Source: Onchidella celtica (Eukaryota; Mollusca; Gastropoda; Systellommatophora; Onchidiidae). Taken from it: a stretch of DNA of 64,000 nt. Shown piece after piece: positions 1-12,254 of this stretch. Within the stretch, counting starts at the first letter, position 1, and the number at the start of each line of letters is the position of its first letter. A program made the translations under genes and the position numbers. Location: the NCBI GenBank assembly GCA_963931925.1, contig OZ007569.1:42182021-42246020 (forward strand), written 5' to 3'. The notes beneath the pieces were generated by a model that had not been told where the DNA came from, did not search any database, and worked only from the letters and a program-made list of their open reading frames with translations.

Positions 1-192
1 GCTTCTGATGTATGCCACTGGATCACAACGGTAGTCTTTGTCAAATTGAACTGAGCTATAGGGGGATCTCGGCCACAGTGAAAACATTTTCTCTTCATCG
101 CTCAGAGAGATCTTCTTTAATGTGGGATTTTGAGTTAATGTGTCACTGAACTTTTACACTTACGGCAAAGAGAAAGAAAGAGGGAGAACGAG

Positions 193-194
<2 letters not shown>

Positions 195-241
<47 letters not shown>
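195..241. repeat. (GA)n microsatellite
   Basis: An almost perfect GA dinucleotide run of about 47 bp, followed by an impure purine-rich stretch to about 275. It causes the low-complexity Arg/Glu reading frames on this strand, which should not be read as genes. Confidence 0.95.
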
Positions 242-250
<9 letters not shown>

Positions 251-329
251 CAGAGAGGGAGAGAGACAGACAGACAGGTAGAGAGAGCTGATAGGGGCGG
301 GGGGAAGAGGGCAGAACTGTTTCAAAGGC

Positions 330-402
330 TACAATATTACAGCTCGGTGATTAGAGCCATGGACACGATGCATGTGGTCACTGGTTCGGATCCCGTCCTC
401 GG
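330..402 (+). repeat. tRNA-like segment, possible SINE head
   Basis: AGCTCGGTGATTAGAGC at 341-357 resembles a tRNA D-arm and pol III box A. GGTTCGGATCC at 383-393 resembles the T-arm and box B. The spacing of about 40 bp is right for an internal pol III promoter. A clean acceptor stem is not evident, so this is more likely a tRNA-derived SINE head or tRNA pseudogene than a functional tRNA gene. Confidence 0.4.
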
Positions 403-3400
403 ACTGGATCCGATTCCATTCTAAGTTCTCTCTGTGTTTGTCAGGCATTTACTCGTCGGCGGCCTGATGGGCTCCAAGGCAATGAAAAATATTCACTGCA
501 CAGAAAAACGGCGCTAAACTCTCCCCCCAACACACACACACATAACAAAATAATTACACCGCACTACATGGTTAATAGGTAACGAACAAAACGAACACAA
601 GATGCTACTTCTGGCTTCGATTCACAAATTACTGATCGCCTGAATACACACCCAGTCCATCTTCTTTCATTCAAATAATTATGATTACTCATTCTACCGT
701 TTAGTAGTGTATATATCTATGCATTCTACTCATTTTTTTCTTCTTCTTCTTTTGAGTTTGGTCTCCTCAGTCCTCCAAAGCCCGCTGCAATTGACAGACC
801 ATCTCTTGTCCACTATCACAAAAGGTCTTTGATGGACCAAAAATTCTGATGAATTTCCTTAGTCACCGAAAACTTGAAGTTTCCTTTATTTTCATTCTTT
901 TCGAATTCATTGTATCGTTTCCTTGTTGGTTTCTAACGTAGGGGTCTTGCACAATACCTTTTTTTTCTTTCTTTCTTTGTGTCACACTTTACCTTGCTGG
1001 GATCCAATATGGCTAAGATTTTCATCATCCCACTGTAATACAGCTCGCCTGTATGGCTCCCTGGCTCCACACATCAAACAGGCCACCCGGCGTGAAACGG
1101 TTCCTAGTTAAACATTCTTGTCAAATTCTATTTACCCCTCTAATGAGGACAAATCCACTCGGTGAATCAAATTTACCGTGACCAATTCAAATATCCACAG
1201 TCTCACACTCGCCCACGAAAATCAGGTACATTCAATTTATCCACCTCTCGTTCATCGTCAGACATTTAGTTAAACTACATCCGTATTTTTAAAATTTTTT
1301 TTTTGGTTACTAAATTTTTATTTTTATTATAATTATATATATTTTTTTTTGGCTGCATCCCCATTTCCACTGCCCCCCCCCCACCCTCTCTAACCCCACA
1401 ACCTCCGTTTATGTCACCTGAATTCTGTATTTTCTCTTCCTCTCTGTCTCCTGACACACACACACAGAACATGCGTTGGCAAGCACGCACGCACAAGCCC
1501 TGAAGACACAAAAGCTCTCTCTCCCTCTCTCTCTCTCACACATACACTTCCAGGATAGGAAAGGTGACATGTTCTGATAACCGCTTTTGCTATGGGGAGA
1601 GAGAAAATTCAGTTCAGATATCAATCATTTAAAGACTGTCATGTGTTAGGGAATGTTCTCATTCGGTGGTTTTTCAATTAAACATACTTTGATACGTAGT
1701 CGGGGTCCCGGGTTCCGATACCTTTAACTACTGCCTGTCCCATTCCTACTGCCTAGGATTTAACGAAATATTATAAAAACCAACAGTCATGTAAAACAAA
1801 ATGTTCGTTTTCAAAATCATAATTAATATCTGTCCCTCACAAAATCTTCACAGAGACTTCAGTTGTATGTGCTCGAAAGCAAGCCTGGCGGGCGCTGTCC
1901 CACCCTCTCAGGATACAGGTGGGAGAAGGAGAGATTCTCTCCTACAACAAACAGAATACTCTAAGCCACAAATCCTCATAGGCTAAGCTTTTTAGGTGTT
2001 ATACATGTACCACCCAAATGGTAGGGCTTCTCTATTTATGCGCCATAATATTCAAACATCTCCATATGGTGTCGTTCCCACTAGCCGCCTTATTTAGGTG
2101 ACATACCCATCCAAATAACGTTCCGATGGCACAACCTACCCACCTTATGAGACGTTTTCCCAACATTCACGGGTACTAGCGCATTAAAAAAAAAACTTAA
2201 AATCCTACCACGCCCCCCCCCCCCCTTCTGGTAACCTAAGTCTCGGAAGCATCCAGGAATTGTAATGAGCATTCAACAGTATGATGAAAAGGGGGGGGGG
2301 GGAAACATGCATGTGGATGAAACAGTCAGGAAGGAAAAAAAAAAACAACAAGGATAAAAATGATAATAAATAGGGACATGGGTAAGAAGAAAATGAGCAT
2401 GAAAGAAAATACATGTAGAATATCTGAAAAATCTTCATTTTCAGGAAGGAACAAGACGGAGGCAGTTAGAACAGGAAGAGGGTACAAAAAATGAAGTAAA
2501 TGAACAGAAGACATGAAAAAGAAGGAAAACAAAGGGTTGGTGACAAGACACTGGAAGACGGGGCAGAAAGACGTGGTGTAAAAAATGGCTTGTAAATACA
2601 AGATAACACGACTGACGCATGGAACAGGGCAAACAGTAAAATGAGACTGAAAGAGGAAGACATGATATAAGAGAAGAAGAGGAAGAAGTAGTTGAAGTGT
2701 CCCAATGCAAGCGCAGGCCACCATACGATGACATTGCAGATGGAGACAAGGACCATCGATGGATGGACACGATAATGCCGCGATTTCTCTCTCTCTCTTT
2801 CCCCTGTATAAATAGCTGGTTAATGAAACTGTACAGCATTTTCAAGATAGAGAACTGATAATCCATTCTCCCCCAAAAGTCGCATCACCCCAGCAGCGTA
2901 ACAGTGGGTTTGTTTATTGTGCCAACATTTGTTTACACTCGCCTCTATTGTGTTCGCTACATTTAACCGCCTGACATTTCCCAAACCGTTGCAGGGGAAA
3001 AGCACTTAAGCCCTATCTTGCCGGGTCCTCCTGGCCTTAAGAATTAACAAAAGTTTTAACGAAGTTTTAATCTGTCAACCTGTGCAAGTAAATATTTCAA
3101 ACGCTGGGGGAATGGGGTGCTCCGCAAAGAAAACAACAATTAAAGAACAAAGGCACACGCCCCATTATTTTCTGAGGCTGTGATACGTGGTAAATACATT
3201 TCTTCATTAACGTAATGGCTACAAACAGCCGCAAACCATTTCAATGATTACGATTTATGTAGAAAACACCCAGGAATCAACCCTTTTGATTTAAAAACAA
3301 TAAAGAAAGTAAATAAAAAGGAAAAGCAGAAAAACGGAAAGAGTAAAGAGACTTTAATCGGAGACCGTATTGAAAGCGTTCGGATCGGTGCGCATACATA

Positions 3401-4153
3401 GAGATGCAGCGTTTCAGATGCGCATGAGAAAATCCATTAAGTCACCGTCTTTATCATGTCTGTTGGGAACATCTCCAGGGGCTCATTTATTAGACTGTAG
3501 GCAAAGCTCGCGGTGCGTGCAAATTGCTCGAGCTGGCCCACATACTGACGTGGCCAGCGAAACGAAATCATCTTGCTGTGAGAAATGGCTGTCCCCGGCA
3601 ATAAACCTAATAGTTATTGAGTGCTGATAGAAGGTATGACATTCTGGAATCAGCTTCCTTCAGTAGACATAAAACACCACCATTTAAGCCCGCTCTGGAA
3701 AGGCGGCAAATCAATGGAACCAACCAAACATTAACCCTTCTCTTTCTCATTGTTTGGATTTGGAGACCACCATTATTCTATTATAAGCAGATGCATAATT
3801 ATTGTTCTTCCCCTTAGGTGGGGCGAGTGTATTGAGTGTACTGTGTTATCAGGATTGGAATAAAATTCTCAAGTTTGTCACACACAAATTAGGGGGGGGG
3901 GGGGGAGGAGGAGAGAGGAGAGAAGAAAGAGAAGAGAAAGAAGAATCATTCACCAAGTCTGCTGATAATTTGCCATGAAAAGAGCTGTCATATGCAGCTG
4001 TGTGAATACAATAAATACACTTGTGAGGTTTTTTTCATGATAGGGCCTGCGACATTTCCCCTTTCCTCTCCATTATCTTCTCACAAAGTTTGCAAATGTA
4101 AACTTAGTGTGACCAGTTCTACTTCCGGGCCTCTGGCTTCTCTCCCATATCTC

Positions 4154-4181
4154 TGGTAGGTGAGCCCAATCCGGGACTCAC
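4154..4181. other. Short hairpin (GGTGAG/CTCACC)
   Basis: The sequence around AGGTGAG and CTCACCT forms a 7-bp stem with a loop of roughly 12 bases. The left arm also looks like a splice donor (TAG|GTGAGC). No flanking coding sequence supports either role. Confidence 0.3.
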
Positions 4182-7100
4182 CTCTTCAGTTACACTGATC
4201 GGCTCTTCTCAGTTCTCTCCGACTACAGGTGACCCACGACCTTCAACCCCAATTGTGTAGACACACCGAGACACATTAAGACAGTAATATTTATTTCCAT
4301 TTGCTGGTTTCTGCTTCATTTCCCCAACGTGAGATAAACCTTCGCCCAGCACAATGCCCGCTCTGGATCAGACTAAAATACCCCCCCCCCCCCGTTCAAT
4401 TTGGCCGCTCCAGTTGTCCTGGCAACGGAAATGTTTGACGCAGATTAATTCTTATGACCCGTTGTGGCAATTTTCTAAAGTTGTGCATCCTAAATTGTCA
4501 CAGTGTAATTATCACTGCCATTCTAATTCATCACTCGCTTTCCAAATATGTTTTTACAGCTTATGTAAGGTGTGCAAAGGACGAAAACATCAATCAACCA
4601 ATCGTCGTCAATTATTCATGTTTAAAATTAAAGCCAATCATGACGAAAGTCAAAGTAACCAGACAGACTATAAAAAGATAGGTTTCATAAAGACTTTTCC
4701 TGTCACGTCGTTATGAATATAGAACTAGAGATAAACCTCTTTCCTGCCTCCATATCCCCTGTTTCAAATTACTTTGCACAATTTTTATTACAGTCATCAT
4801 CTGACCATACATCACCAAATCCATGTTGAGGTGTCGAACAAACTAAGCCGTTCAATGCCTTTGTCCTTGTTTCAGGGAGAAAAATAATGCGATGGTATAT
4901 CTAATAACAATCATAATAAAATGCCCACGGATTTCCAGAACTTTCCCGTGACAAGCGGAACTGTCGTGAATGGCCACGTCATGTGGCACAGGCCTTGGAA
5001 CAAAACAATAATAAACAATTAAACAAAAAAAAAAGGGGGGGGGGGGCCAACGAAAACCTACTGAAGAGAATGGCAGAATGAAGAACGGAAATATCAAAAC
5101 GCACGGAAACACTAAGAATGTGACAACATCGTACAAGATTACATCAGTGCCATAATTGCAACATACCAGATGTCTGTAAGGTCTGACCTAGAAACAAAAA
5201 TACACCTACCATATTCTGCATGAAGCAACTCTTCCATTATAGCACTACTTTATATACACTGAAAAACGACGGGACTAATAGAAACGAATCGCTTCCTGCC
5301 CAAGTTCAAATAGATCGCAATAGATTGATTGCAGTTTTGGAAAACAAGACTTTCTGAAGACCTGATACTTGGTCGCATTCGGAAACTATGCATTAATTCA
5401 TCTAAACAGAGAAAGAAATTTCCGAGGTGCCGTTTTAGATCATTTTTAAGATGGTTAACTCGGTTCATTTGAATTTCGATGACCTAAATAGAGACACGGT
5501 CTACCTAGCACTTTTCAAGCACAGATTTGGTTTCTCCCAGGTCCTGTAAAATGATAAGCATCGACCAATCACAAGGAATCTTTTCAAACAAACCTGCAAG
5601 CGCAATTTCTCATATTATGAAATTAAATCACGGCCTTAATCATGAGAACTACACCCTTTACCACAACCTGCAGAGTCCCGGTCATCCAAATGAAACATTA
5701 CATATCGATAACAATACCATCTCACCTACTCCACCAAAAAATCTCAAGTTAGTCATTACAATACATTATCCTGGTGTCTCCGTTTTTGTATGAATGTTCA
5801 TTTCAAAATCGCCGAACCTCATTTTTTTCTTCTGTCTAAGAACGGCGCCGTGTTCGACAATGTCAAAAGTGGACGGCTGTGCAATGTAAATACAGACACA
5901 GACGTACACAGATGTCATACTGACATCAATATCATCAAGCCGGCTTACCTTGAGCTTGACAAGAGGAGAGAGGCGCCAAATTCTGAAATGAGACAAAATG
6001 AACAAATGAGACTAGGAATATGGGACAGGGAATCAACAGTTCCTTCTTCTTTAAAACATGCTCACCAACTGACATACAAAATACATTCAGTTTCCCCGCG
6101 ATGTGCAGGTAGTAGAAAAATAAAATGGTGCCAATAACACAGCTAGTACCACCACTGGACTCCAGCATTAGCAGGCATGTAGATGGACATGGTAAGAAAG
6201 AATAATATGTACCCCTTCATTCATTTCTACCACTGACAATTTTTTCCCTTCACTAAAAAAGCCGTTATTATGAGGATGCGGTTACACTTTTTACGCACGT
6301 CAGCTCGTGGCCACTTTTAGATAAATTACTATGGCTATTCACATTCTTAGCTTGGGGACGGTTTCTGGGAAAGGCGTCGTTCTAGGGTCCTGTAACAGAC
6401 TGGCTGCAGCAAGTGTAGTCCTATTCCAGTCGTCCTTCGAGGACATTTTAATTACACCCTACGCATGCTAAAGAAACTATTACAACGAAAAAACAGAAAG
6501 ATGTCATCCAGATTGGACAACAGCTGTCTGATTGATGTACAAGATACTCTGGTATGGAAGGTAACATGCTGGCCTCTGAAAGACTACAGCTGAAAATGCA
6601 TACACCCAACGCCGCCACGAATATGTGTCAGTAACAATGCCGATATTGGGGTTATTTCGAGTTAGTGGATTCAGAAAAGAAAACAAGATTTGCGGTGGTG
6701 CCATTTGCTTTATCTCGCTGTCGGCTATAAAATGCATTTTCAACTTGAGAGTGCTGCAAATTTACAGTCTGTCGGCCCTCGCAGCGATCAAAATTCGGTG
6801 GTCCAACGAGTCAGGACCAGAAAAGTCTCACAATAAGTTAGTGAAAGGCATCTCTGTCAGGACTCACTGGATTTTATATTGCACAAAGGAAAAAGAAAAA
6901 GGCCGGGGTGGGGGGCGCTGGGAATTGAAGAGTGACAACTGTCAAATCGCAATGGACCTAAATAGACACAGGAAATTCACACATCAAAACCAAAGAATTC
7001 ATCTATAGCACTCTACAAGGCCATGAATCATGAAATATTTCTTCAATAATCCTGATGACGAGAGGACGTTTCACCGAATCTCCGCCATCAGCAAAGGTCG

Positions 7101-7559
7101 AACTAGTGCATGGAATCTCCATAATGACTGCAATTTAAGGACACCAGACAGCATTTTCGATAAACGGCCTGCATCTCTGGGATGTAAGGAGGTGGAAAAT
7201 GACACAAAGCAAAATGAAAAAAAAAAAAAAAGAGGATAGGAAGATGAGAAACGCTCATCCTGATTCCATGACAGTCTTCGTGGCATCTAACCTTATAATC
7301 TGTTTAAGGAATAAAGGGTTCAGTCAAGTATTTTGACTGATATGTTTGAATACGTAATCGACAGCAGGGAGGGCACATTCTGTCTCGTGGGATCGCAACT
7401 TGGCAGGTGACAAATATCCGGGGACGCAACAGATTGATTTTTACAAACAGCGCGTCATCTAAACAAGCATAAAACGGTTGGCTCTTAGCACAACTGAAAT
7501 CTGGTGTCCGTGTTGAGAATCAGCTACGGACCTCTTTCTTTTCGCCTACACATCATTAC

Positions 7560-8110
7560 ACCGATTGCTTCAGCTTCATGGATGAAGCCTGGTATCCACT
7601 GAGGAACAGCTGCCATACTGGTAAGTCCCTGCCCCCCTCTCCCCGTGCTTCATATATTCAGAGATGACCTACGGCATGCCAGTGGCAGGGTGGTGTCTTT
7701 CCTGAATTTCTATTACGAGCGTTAAACAAACGGCTTAGAGCAAAGATTATTGAAATATATCCCGGCTGTGTCTTCCCATGTCCTTTTTCTTTGTTTTAAA
7801 AGTAAAATGGACGATTGAGAGAGGAAAACGCTTTCCGTCTCAAGATCTCGAAGCAGAAAAAAAACAAAACGTAATGGGGAAAAAGGAAAGGAGGGTTGAC
7901 TGCAACGGAAAACAAAAGGCTGGGGAGGAAAAGACAAATCTGGTCGACCACAAAATGGAGGATATCCTACCAGAAGAGCTATGATTTCATTCCCAGACAT
8001 GAGAGTAAATTTGCCGAGACAAAACATCAATCACAGAACCCGGAATTCGCCACGGGCGAGGCGGCGGGTCTGACAGGTAAGTCCCATCAATGCGACCGGC
8101 TCCTTCTTGT
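7560..8110 (+). other. Two strong splice-donor sequences, possible non-coding exons
   Basis: CATACTG|GTAAGTCC (donor at 7621) and TGACAG|GTAAGTCC (donor at 8077) both match the donor consensus well on the + strand. The DNA upstream of each is more GC-balanced than its surroundings. The frame at 7896-8114 is open across the second donor but encodes a basic peptide with no family resemblance. These could be leader exons of a gene further along the + strand, exons of a long non-coding RNA, or chance matches. Confidence 0.25.
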
Positions 8111-11100
8111 TTAATTTGCCTGTAATGGAAAGCCAGGAATATCTATTTGTGTCTGCAAGTGTTTGTCATTGATCGCTCCTTCTAGTCGTCCACGCATCAC
8201 CGCTGCCACCATTTTCTTTTTCAATCACCGCCGACGGCAACAATGGGCAGCAACTCCGTGGGGGCCTGTACTGGCGAACAAGACACTCGGGTGATCCATC
8301 ATAGGATTAATCTGAGTCCAACCCCGGCGATTCCCTCCCCTGCAAGACACCTGCTATATTCTTATTGATCTAGAGCTCCATCCGCAGGCCCTAAGGCTCT
8401 TGGCTTGGTAATTAAGCAAAGACAAGCGAGGAAGAGACACAGTAATGAAGGCCGTGTGGTGGACGAGGCAAAACGATCCCATCTCACTGACTTATCACTA
8501 TCAGTGCGTCAAGGCACCACACGGTTGCCTCACTGAGGCTTGATCAATAATGGATCTTATGGCAGTTCAGAGTAAAAGATTGAACAAGTTCTACCTGCAG
8601 GAGGCTTCTCATTTCATCAGCACAAAAGGCCATTCTAGAAATTGATAACTGCGAAGGCTGCTGTGATAAATTGGTGCCCAAATGCGAAACGTAGTCAGAA
8701 TCTTCATTATGTCCTCTCAACTTTTTCCTCTATTGAAATCTGAACAATTACCGGATTCTTTTTCTCCAATCTCAATAAGTTTTTGAAATTTTTTTATTTT
8801 GTCACTTGCTTGCTTCCCATACCTCGAATTCGAAATCTTAAGAAGGACGTTCTCATTTCATAGTGAAAAAAAAAAGGGGAAATAAAAAATGAAAGAAGGA
8901 GACAGATAAAAAAGTTCTGATGTCAGTCTGAGGATAAAGCGCACTGGGAAAACGTGCAGGCTGAACAACTGGGGAACCATCCGAGACTCTGGGAGAGAGA
9001 GAGCCAGAAATAAAGGATAAAAAAAAATGGTAGGCATCTCTCTTTTGTTCTTCTCACACTAAACTCAGTGAAGCATCTCTGCTTCCTCAATAATAAAGAA
9101 GCTTTGCAAAGCACGGGCATGAAAAAGTCAACACAAAAAATCGTTCAGAACACCAGTTGGTGGACGGGGCACGTTCAGGCAACTCTATCGTTCTTCCTGA
9201 GTGGACCCTCAACTCTTTGCTCACACCTCTCATGGCTCCTTTATTTCCATCGTGCCCCCGGGGATTTGAGGCTCCATTAAGCGCATATATTACTTGACTG
9301 TTACAGAAAAAGCCGATCAAGATGGAATGCGAGTGCTGTGAGGTCGGAACCAAGACATGTCGAAATACGCTTTCAAATAAATATCTATAAACTAGGCATA
9401 TTGCATAAAAATTCGCGTGTGCATACAACACCGTGGTCTTACATAATATACCAAAACAGTATTTTGCCTTTTTCTCAATCGCATTAAGTTTTTTGAACAG
9501 CAAATTCTAAAAAGAAATAGTTTGGTCTCTTTCGCTACTGAGCTTTACTTACCTGCATCTGATTTATGAATAATAACAATTACTGATTTGATATTATTTA
9601 AGCACTGCAGCTCCTGCTCGATTGGTATAATTACGAGTCCTGACTTACGGGACAAATGAATGTACTAGTAATCTGAAATATTTTGAGAGCGCAGAAAATC
9701 TGAAATGAGATTTGTTGAGCGAACATTATAACATAATCTTTTAACTGAAATGGATCATAATCTTCTTACTTTGGATGACCGTAAATTAAGTTTCTGGTAA
9801 ACAAAAGCATCTTCTTAAAAATCCAACCCAGACCAATAAGTGCAGGTCAATGCTACATGGGATGATACCTTTTCGTCGGCAGTACTGACTACGCCCAAAG
9901 AGCAGTCAGCGTCTTTGAGACTATCAATTATTCAAGGTTGCAAAGCTCAAGGAAAGCGAGCCCACAACCAGCCGACCGGTCCCGCCCACCATCCAACAGC
10001 GGGAAAATTGCTACCAGTGTTACTATCGCATAACCAGGCGTTGTTTGTCAATGACGAACCAAGATTATCTTCTCATCAATGTTGCATACTGGGCCTCCAA
10101 TGCCAAACACAGTCACGTCTCTACCAATGTTTAGCTGAGCGTCTTATCATGTGATAATGTCCTTCGCTTTGGACACCTCACATACCTTTATGAACATTCC
10201 TGTTATACGGATATTTCTTAACAGACATTTCCTTTCATGGCATATCTCAACAACATGTATGACGACAAAATTTAGTACACCAACGTAATTATTTACACGG
10301 CTAAAGCAAAAAACAGCACATTACCTCGAGGTGGCTTTCTTTCACACCAACTACCCAGACTGCTCTAATATTTCATGCAAGAGGCGAAACGCGCGGACAA
10401 AAGTTGAAGCGATATTCTTCAGAAAGAGCATTAGCGCGTCGTTGAGAAAATTCAATTCGACGAAGACGTTTTGGTGAATAATTTAAGCATTTTCTCCTAG
10501 CAAGAACCTAAAACAAAGCCTTTCATATTCAGAAATAATACAGCTCTGAGAGGATATTGTGGGGCTTGATAAGCGAGAGAGAAAATAAAACAAAACAAAA
10601 CAAACAAAAAAAAGCCTGACATACCATTGTATTCTGTGAAACAGATACGTCATTGGTATCAAAGTCAATGCGAATCTATAATCATCATCATGTACATAGT
10701 AATTCCTGAACGTTTATTGACTCATTGGCGCTGTCCAAGAAGTTCATAATCATTATTATACAAAAATAAATACCGCTTTGCAGTGCGTCAGTTTGACAAC
10801 GGCTAGCATTATCATATTATAATAAACCTAGGCCCAAAATGTTTAGATCGTATAGACTCTTAAATCACACAAGATACAGTTATGAAACTTCCCATATAAA
10901 TGGTATTTTGGCTGAAGATTTGCATGGGCCTATTTATTTTCACAACAAATCAATGGTTTTGCGAGAATTTGATAAATACAATATGATAATAAAAGATGAT
11001 TAACGAAAAAAAAATATCAAGGTCGCTACGATTACTTTACGATCATTTCCGGGTCAATCTCCAATGTTTTTTTTTTCGTTGTGTCAGTTAAGAATTTCTT
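8110..11100. other. Non-coding stretch
   Basis: No ORF has recognisable content. The part at 8140-8600 is more complex in sequence and includes TAATTA at about 8410, which is compatible with a regulatory element but not evidence for one. From 8700 to 11100 the DNA is AT-rich with short oligo-A/T runs. Confidence 0.5.
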
Positions 11101-11118
11101 CCACAGTTAGAAAATTTA

Positions 11119-11176
11119 CAGCCTGTCCTTGCCGTTGCTCAAAATATCAGCCTGTCCTTGCCGTTGCTCAAAATAT
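11119..11176. repeat. 29-bp tandem duplication
   Basis: Two identical 29-bp units start at 11119 and 11148 (CAGCCTGTCCTTGCCGTTGC...). They lie upstream of the Helitron ORFs, either inside its 5' region or just outside it. Confidence 0.9.
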
Positions 11177-11355
11177 ACTGTAAAAATCACACAAAGTATT
11201 TTTGAGTTTTTATTCTGACATTGTTTTGACATAATGCGAAGGAAGTGCGATTAAAGTTACCGAGTCTTGCCATTTAAATTATGGCCTCCTCTTGATTCAG
11301 CTTTGACTTCTCAAACTAATTAACCGGCCAAGCGGATGTCAAACTTTGTTAACAA

Positions 11356-11625
11356 AACAAAGCGAGGGACAGTCCAGTTGGTTGAAGTTGGAAAGAGGAT
11401 AGAAATGAAATCGTGGGCTTAAAACTCGACGTGGTTTAGAAAGTTTTAGATCTAAAAAACAAAGCGAAGGACACAATTTGTGTATTTAAACTGTGTTAAA
11501 GGAATTCAAGTGTAAAGTTGGAAAAGGAAAATGGTCTAGAGAAGAAATTAAAGCGTGGACTTGCAACTTCACGTGTTTAGGTTAAAGTGAGAGACACAAA
11601 TTGCGTACTTAAACTGTGTTGTAAT
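11356..11625 (+). repeat. Degenerate tandem repeat upstream of Helitron ORFs
   Basis: Blocks beginning AAACAAAGCGAGGGACA (11356), AAACAAAGCGAAGGACACA (about 11457) and TTAAAGTGAGAGACACAAAT (about 11583) share further segments: a CGTGGRCTT-like block, and a TTAAACTGTGTT block in the last two. This makes two or three diverged units of roughly 100-126 bp. Their place just before the coding region suggests a 5' UTR or promoter repeat of the Helitron. Confidence 0.6.
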
Positions 11626-11675
11626 AGGACTACATCTCTATTTCTTATCATGGTCGTGCAATACTCGCATAAATA

Positions 11676-12254
11676 ATGCCACCCAAAAAGAACAGGCTAA
11701 CCCCCAAACGGAAAAAACAATGCAACAATGACATAAGGTCTGGTGAAGTAGACCCACCACGACTTACCCGACAAATAACTACAACCAGATCTACGATCAC
11801 TGCCGGTACGTCTACAGATAATCCTCCCAATTCCTGTGCCCCCTCTACGTCTACCTCAAAGTCAAAGGTCGCCACCCGCTCTGCCTCTACGTCTACAGGT
11901 TATCGTTCCAATACCTCAACGATTGCCACCCGCTCTGCCTCTACGTCTACAGGTTATCCTTCCAATACTAATACCTCAACAATCGCCACCCGCTCTGCCT
12001 CTACATCTACAGGTTATCATTCCAATCCCCCAACAGTCGCCGTCCCCTCTGCCTCTACATCTGCAGATTATCCTTCCAATCCAGCTTTGCCAACAACTGT
12101 TAATGTGACTAAGAAAATTACTCAGAAAAGAAAGGGAGAATTGTTTTACTGTCTTGCATGTAACGCAGACTCTTTTCAGGAAACATGCACATCTTCAACA
12201 GTTGAATATAAAGCACTCATGTGGCGCTCCCATCATTTCCTGCGATTACTGTAG
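11676..12254 (+). CDS. Helitron protein, N-terminal part (frameshifted)
   Basis: The ATG at 11676 opens a 192-codon frame. It begins with a basic stretch (MPPKKNRLTPKRKKQ), continues with a Ser/Thr-rich region of four imperfect repeats around ATRSASTSTGY (about residues 66-130), and ends with a CLAC pair near residue 160. In Helitron proteins such a Cys pair begins a zinc-binding N-terminal region completed by further Cys residues. Here those (SCDYCRAL) lie in the next frame from about 12225, so this ORF runs into an out-of-frame tail and stop at 12254. The Ser/Thr repeats are nucleotide-level duplications of about 60 bp, likely fast-evolving. Function is inferred only from position and the partial finger. 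Confidence 0.65.
   Translation: MPPKKNRLTPKRKKQCNNDIRSGEVDPPRLTRQITTTRSTITAGTSTDNPPNSCAPSTSTSKSKVATRSASTSTGYRSNTSTIATRSASTSTGYPSNTNTSTIATRSASTSTGYHSNPPTVAVPSASTSADYPSNPALPTTVNVTKKITQKRKGELFYCLACNADSFQETCTSSTVEYKALMWRSHHFLRLL

Larger units (their letters stand above)
1..7560. other. Intergenic or intronic DNA, no gene seen
   Basis: No ORF here shows a recognisable domain, and the open frames are short and cross simple repeats. The segment holds a GA microsatellite, a tRNA-like fragment, several poly(C)/poly(G) runs (near 1374, 2212, 2289, 3892, 4381 and 5034) and one short hairpin near 4154. Nothing else is supportable. A distal exon of a split gene could still be hidden. Confidence 0.6.

Noticed and set aside
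140..424. Arg/Glu-rich open frame
   Set aside because: Generated by the GA microsatellite at 195-241; no domain and no coding signal outside the repeat.
1690..1735. GGTTCCGATACC resembling a tRNA T-arm
   Set aside because: No box A or acceptor stem at the right distance.
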